Positions 6,163-8,584 of a stretch of 8,584 nucleotides of DNA are shown here, in pieces. Position numbers and translations under genes: made by a program. The stretch spans positions 1 through 8,584 of the forward strand of contig DQVD01000406.1 in the NCBI GenBank assembly GCA_015661935.1, written 5' to 3'. A model generated the notes under the pieces. That model made no database searches. It was not told the origin of the DNA and was given only the letters and a program-made list of their open reading frames with translations. The first letter of the stretch is position 1; each line of letters opens with the position of its first letter. This stretch comes from Desulfocapsa sulfexigens (lineage in GTDB: Bacteria > Desulfobacterota > Desulfobulbia > Desulfobulbales > Desulfocapsaceae).

Positions 6163-7965
6163 TTAATTCATTGCCGGAAGAGGGCCAAGATATCCGGTGT
6201 AGCCTGAAGCATCGGCAGGATCACTGAGCTTATCCGAGTCTGATTCTCCATATGGATGCTGGACAACACTCATCAGATAGGCATGACCATTGATATTAGA
6301 ATAAAAGTAAGGTGAGGTGGTCTCTGAACCATAGGGCGTGGTCTGAATTCTGGTCAGTTTGCGGCTGGTTACATTATATGCCCAGATAGCATCGTTTTGA
6401 TGACCGGATCCTGTATCTTCACCAATTATCAGGGTATTCCGACCTGGCATATAGGTAATATTGTCCGGATTGGCAATCCCATCTATGTCACATGTATTAT
6501 TGGCATAATCACCATCTTTGGGATAGGAAACCATGGTACCGCTGATTACTCCGTACATATTCTGAGCTACATAATCACTGCCGATAGTTGTATTGGGCTT
6601 AATATCAAGTCCGTATACAGTTCCGCATTTGTTCTTTGGCAGGCGGATGTGGTTTGGACCGCCTTTATCATATTTTCCACCATCTTCCATACCTTTGGCC
6701 ACCTGACTCATGGCAACATAAAGGATGCCACGTTCAGCATCAAAAGTGATGCCCTCTTCTTTACGCAGCTCGGTGGTTGCACCTTTCATGGCAGCGTAAC
6801 GCCTTGTTTCCAGGCGCGAGGCAATTGTTTCCATACCGGATTTAATTTGCAGACATTCGTTTCCTGTGGTGGTGTTTACCGCAGTAAAGCCATCTTCGCA
6901 GGAGCCGTCATCTTTTGGAGTGGCAGTTGCAAAAAGATCAGAAAATGTTACGTCGTTCTCGATTGCTTTTTGAATGGTACTATTGTCGGCATGCCCAAGG
7001 TTAATCCATTGCAGGTTTGCATAGCCTCCGTTGGCAGCGTGTATCTGTTCCCATTTTGCGGCATAGAGACTACCACTGGAAAGGTTTCCTGCCTCATCTG
7101 CAACAAACATGAAAAAGCCAACATTGGTTCCATCATCGGAAATATAGGCGGTACGGTTATCCGGCATAACGTATGCCAGTTCCACTGCAACACGACCCAT
7201 GGCAAAATGTTTGCTGACGTTTGGCTTTCCTGCTTCCGAGACAGTCACTTCCACTGGGTAACCGTAACGGTACGGTTTGAATACTTTTCGGAAGTCATCC
7301 ACAGTGATGCCTTCAGCATAGGGATCTACACCAAAATATCTGGCCATTGGTTTGTCGTAATCCTCAATCGTATCCATTGAGGTAGCCTCTTCAGTGGCGC
7401 GGGCATTGCTTGGATATTCTTCACTTCCAAGGTGTGATCCCCATGGTGTTACACTACCGGCACATGGAACCCATAAACCGCCGAACTCTGAAAAATCAAT
7501 ATTTTCAGTCTTTATTGCACTTAATTTTCCAGAAACACTGTCCTGTGAAAGCTCAGTTAAATACATGGCACCCGGTCTGGATTCAAAATGTGAAACCATA
7601 AACAGCTTAGAACCAACTGGTAGTAGTGATGCAAAGTCATTGTCGTGGGAAATATGCTGTGAACCGTCTTTGCTGATGATTGCTTTTCCATCCTGATCAA
7701 CCAGCAATCCAAAGGTGGCGTCAGCAACTTTTTGACCGCTGCGAAGAATTGTCTGAAAACCGATTTTATGGGTTTCTCCGTCTATTACGACCTCTTCGCT
7801 GGCTTGAATCAGTCGTTTGTCGGTGTCACTTACTGGAAAACTAACTTCAGTAAATTCCGGAACCTTAGATGGTTTTTTATCAGCTGCAGTGGCTAAACCT
7901 GCTTGCCCGGCAATAACACCAACTGCCAGAAGTGCAACGAGTGATGATCTGAATTGTTTCTTCAT
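6163..7965 (-). CDS. PhoX/DUF839-family secreted protein (putative alkaline phosphatase)
   Basis: This 600-residue exported protein belongs to the PhoX (DUF839) family, whose studied members are Ca/Fe-dependent periplasmic phosphomonoesterases. The signal peptide (1-28, ending GLATAA) is Sec-type: MKKQFRSS lacks the twin arginine typical of Tat-exported PhoX. The family core WVPCAGSVTPWGSHLGSEEY is at 165-184, with C168 and E182/E183 at the expected metal-site positions. MGRVAVELAYVMPDNRTAYI (256-275) has Val where many relatives have GRxxHE; E262 is kept. Further blocks are RKEEGITFD (401-409) and NPDNITYMPGRNTLIIGEDT (499-518). Family membership is clear; phosphatase activity is inferred and the ligand set should be checked. 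The start at 7965 is supported by AGGGAG (7975-7980). It is first of a probable two-gene unit with the cytochrome-propeller gene. Confidence 0.85.
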   Translation of the reverse strand: MKKQFRSSLVALLAVGVIAGQAGLATAADKKPSKVPEFTEVSFPVSDTDKRLIQASEEVVIDGETHKIGFQTILRSGQKVADATFGLLVDQDGKAIISKDGSQHISHDNDFASLLPVGSKLFMVSHFESRPGAMYLTELSQDSVSGKLSAIKTENIDFSEFGGLWVPCAGSVTPWGSHLGSEEYPSNARATEEATSMDTIEDYDKPMARYFGVDPYAEGITVDDFRKVFKPYRYGYPVEVTVSEAGKPNVSKHFAMGRVAVELAYVMPDNRTAYISDDGTNVGFFMFVADEAGNLSSGSLYAAKWEQIHAANGGYANLQWINLGHADNSTIQKAIENDVTFSDLFATATPKDDGSCEDGFTAVNTTTGNECLQIKSGMETIASRLETRRYAAMKGATTELRKEEGITFDAERGILYVAMSQVAKGMEDGGKYDKGGPNHIRLPKNKCGTVYGLDIKPNTTIGSDYVAQNMYGVISGTMVSYPKDGDYANNTCDIDGIANPDNITYMPGRNTLIIGEDTGSGHQNDAIWAYNVTSRKLTRIQTTPYGSETTSPYFYSNINGHAYLMSVVQHPYGESDSDKLSDPADASGYTGYLGPLPAMN

Positions 7966-8254
7966 GTTTTAAATCTCCCTTTAAATTAAAATACGCAATA
8001 ATAGATAGTGACAAGAGTCTGTCGCTTCTTTTTATGTGAGGTTTATATCTAGGTTTTATTAGAAAACTGTGAGGAATGGATTATGCTTTGGTTAGACGAG
8101 GCATTAAGTATGATGAATAGACATTATATCGATTTTCCCTGTTGCAACATTTTGATTTCATTGTCAAAATTTGTCATGGTGGGGTTTTGCATAATGCAGG
8201 AAGTACTGTTTTTTTAACAACCAACACAACTTTATAACAGATTGATTATATCTC
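7966..8254. promoter_or_regulatory. Divergent intergenic region with candidate PhoX-like promoters
   Basis: This AT-rich region precedes the PhoX-like gene (minus) and the transposase (plus). Minus-strand -10 candidates are TATTAT (7998-8003), 16 nt below a GCGACA -35-like box (8020-8025), and a perfect TATAAT (8123-8128) without a clear -35. A direct repeat TTGTCA (8161-8166, 8171-8176) weakly recalls a PHO box, but its spacing is 10 not 11 and it is oriented toward the plus strand. No gene or RNA is seen. The transposon's left end must lie somewhere here but cannot be placed. Confidence 0.35.
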
Positions 8255-8584
8255 ATGATAAGCTTTAAAGAAGTTTCACGCAAACCGGATGAAATGACAG
8301 CAATGACAGGATATACAATTGAAGAATTCGATTGCCTTCTTTCAGCATTTGAAGAGGCAGTAATGGAATGCGACTATACATTGGAGGGGAAAAAGAGAAA
8401 AAACAGACCAGCTGTTTATAAAAATCCTGTGTTTTCAACTATTGCCGACCAGTTTTTTTTATTTTGATATACATGAAGCAGTATACGATTCAGATGATGC
8501 TTGCTAAACTATTTGGCATCTCTCAGCCTAAAGCAAATTTATGGATTCATTCTCTTACGCCGATCTTGGCATCCGCTCTACATA
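8255..8584 (+). CDS. IS5-type transposase, N-terminal part, frame-shifted and cut by window end
   Basis: The first frame (ATG 8255, stop 8466-8468) encodes about 70 residues: MISFKEVSRKPDEMTAMTG, then EEFDCLLSAFEEAV. These match the start of IS5-superfamily transposases with the HTH_Tnp_4/DDE_Tnp_4 layout. The familiar next segment continues in another frame from 8461 to the window end: ILIYMKQYTIQMMLAKLFGI followed by SQPKANLWIHSLTPILASAL, the helix-turn-helix before the DDE domain. The two frames join at a run of eight T (8453-8460). One extra T, or a -1 slip there, restores DQFFFILIYMK as the family expects. No clear ribosome binding site precedes the ATG. It is either a frameshifted relic or a slippage-expressed transposase. 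The catalytic domain and right end lie outside the window. Confidence 0.8.
8453..8460 (+). other. T8 run at the transposase frame junction
   Basis: Eight consecutive T occur exactly where the transposase reading frame must shift by -1 (equivalent to one added T). Such runs are known sites of ribosomal or transcriptional slippage in insertion sequences, and also of simple indel mutation. Confidence 0.5.

Noticed and set aside
6397..7380. Plus-strand open frame of 327 codons
   Set aside because: It is an antisense shadow of the PhoX-like gene with no domain of its own.
8188..8198. TGCAT-A-ATGCA palindrome as a transposon end
   Set aside because: Without the right end of the element no terminal inverted repeat or target duplication can be matched.

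Overview
The window (8584 bases, moderately AT-rich) looks like chromosomal DNA from an anaerobic or sulfur-cycling Desulfobacterota (deltaproteobacterium), possibly Desulfobulbales. This placement is an inference. It rests on a HesB/IscA-like selenoprotein with in-frame UGA, a 6-phosphofructokinase with a PKTIDND motif, a COG2231-type endonuclease III relative and a large secreted c-type cytochrome. No marker gene fixes the taxon.

Layout. Positions 1-198 hold no recognisable gene. At 199-237 lies a strong intrinsic terminator on the minus strand. It ends a small minus-strand gene (255-596) that reads as one A-type iron-sulfur carrier/HesB-like protein only if the UGA at 489-491 is decoded as selenocysteine; a SECIS-like hairpin follows the UGA. 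An intergenic region (597-901) with dyads and a TATAAT box separates it from a divergent plus-strand pair: 6-phosphofructokinase (902-1987) and, 8 nt later, a MagIII/COG2231-like HhH-GPD DNA glycosylase (1996-2655). The 360-nt gap 2656-3015 contains a set of pairings that could be a structured RNA ending in a U-tract, then a long GC-rich hairpin.

From the other side come two minus-strand genes for exported proteins, transcribed 7965 to 3016: a PhoX/DUF839-family protein (6163-7965) and a 1011-residue protein (3016-6051) that joins a three-CxxCH cytochrome region to a C-terminal TolB/PD40-type beta-propeller. They share orientation and an AGGGAG/GGGAG-type ribosome binding site, and are separated by 111 nt containing a 13-bp hairpin. 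They plausibly act together outside the cytoplasm, but the substrate is unknown. At the right edge (8255-8584) is the start of an IS5-type (HTH_Tnp_4/DDE_Tnp_4) transposase whose frame shifts at a run of eight T. It is either a frameshifted relic or a slippage-expressed transposase, and it is cut by the window end.

The most notable items are the UGA-containing HesB-like gene, which normal gene calling would truncate, the cytochrome-propeller fusion paired with a Sec-exported PhoX-like protein, the possible structured RNA at 2664-2875, and the frameshift at the T8 run.
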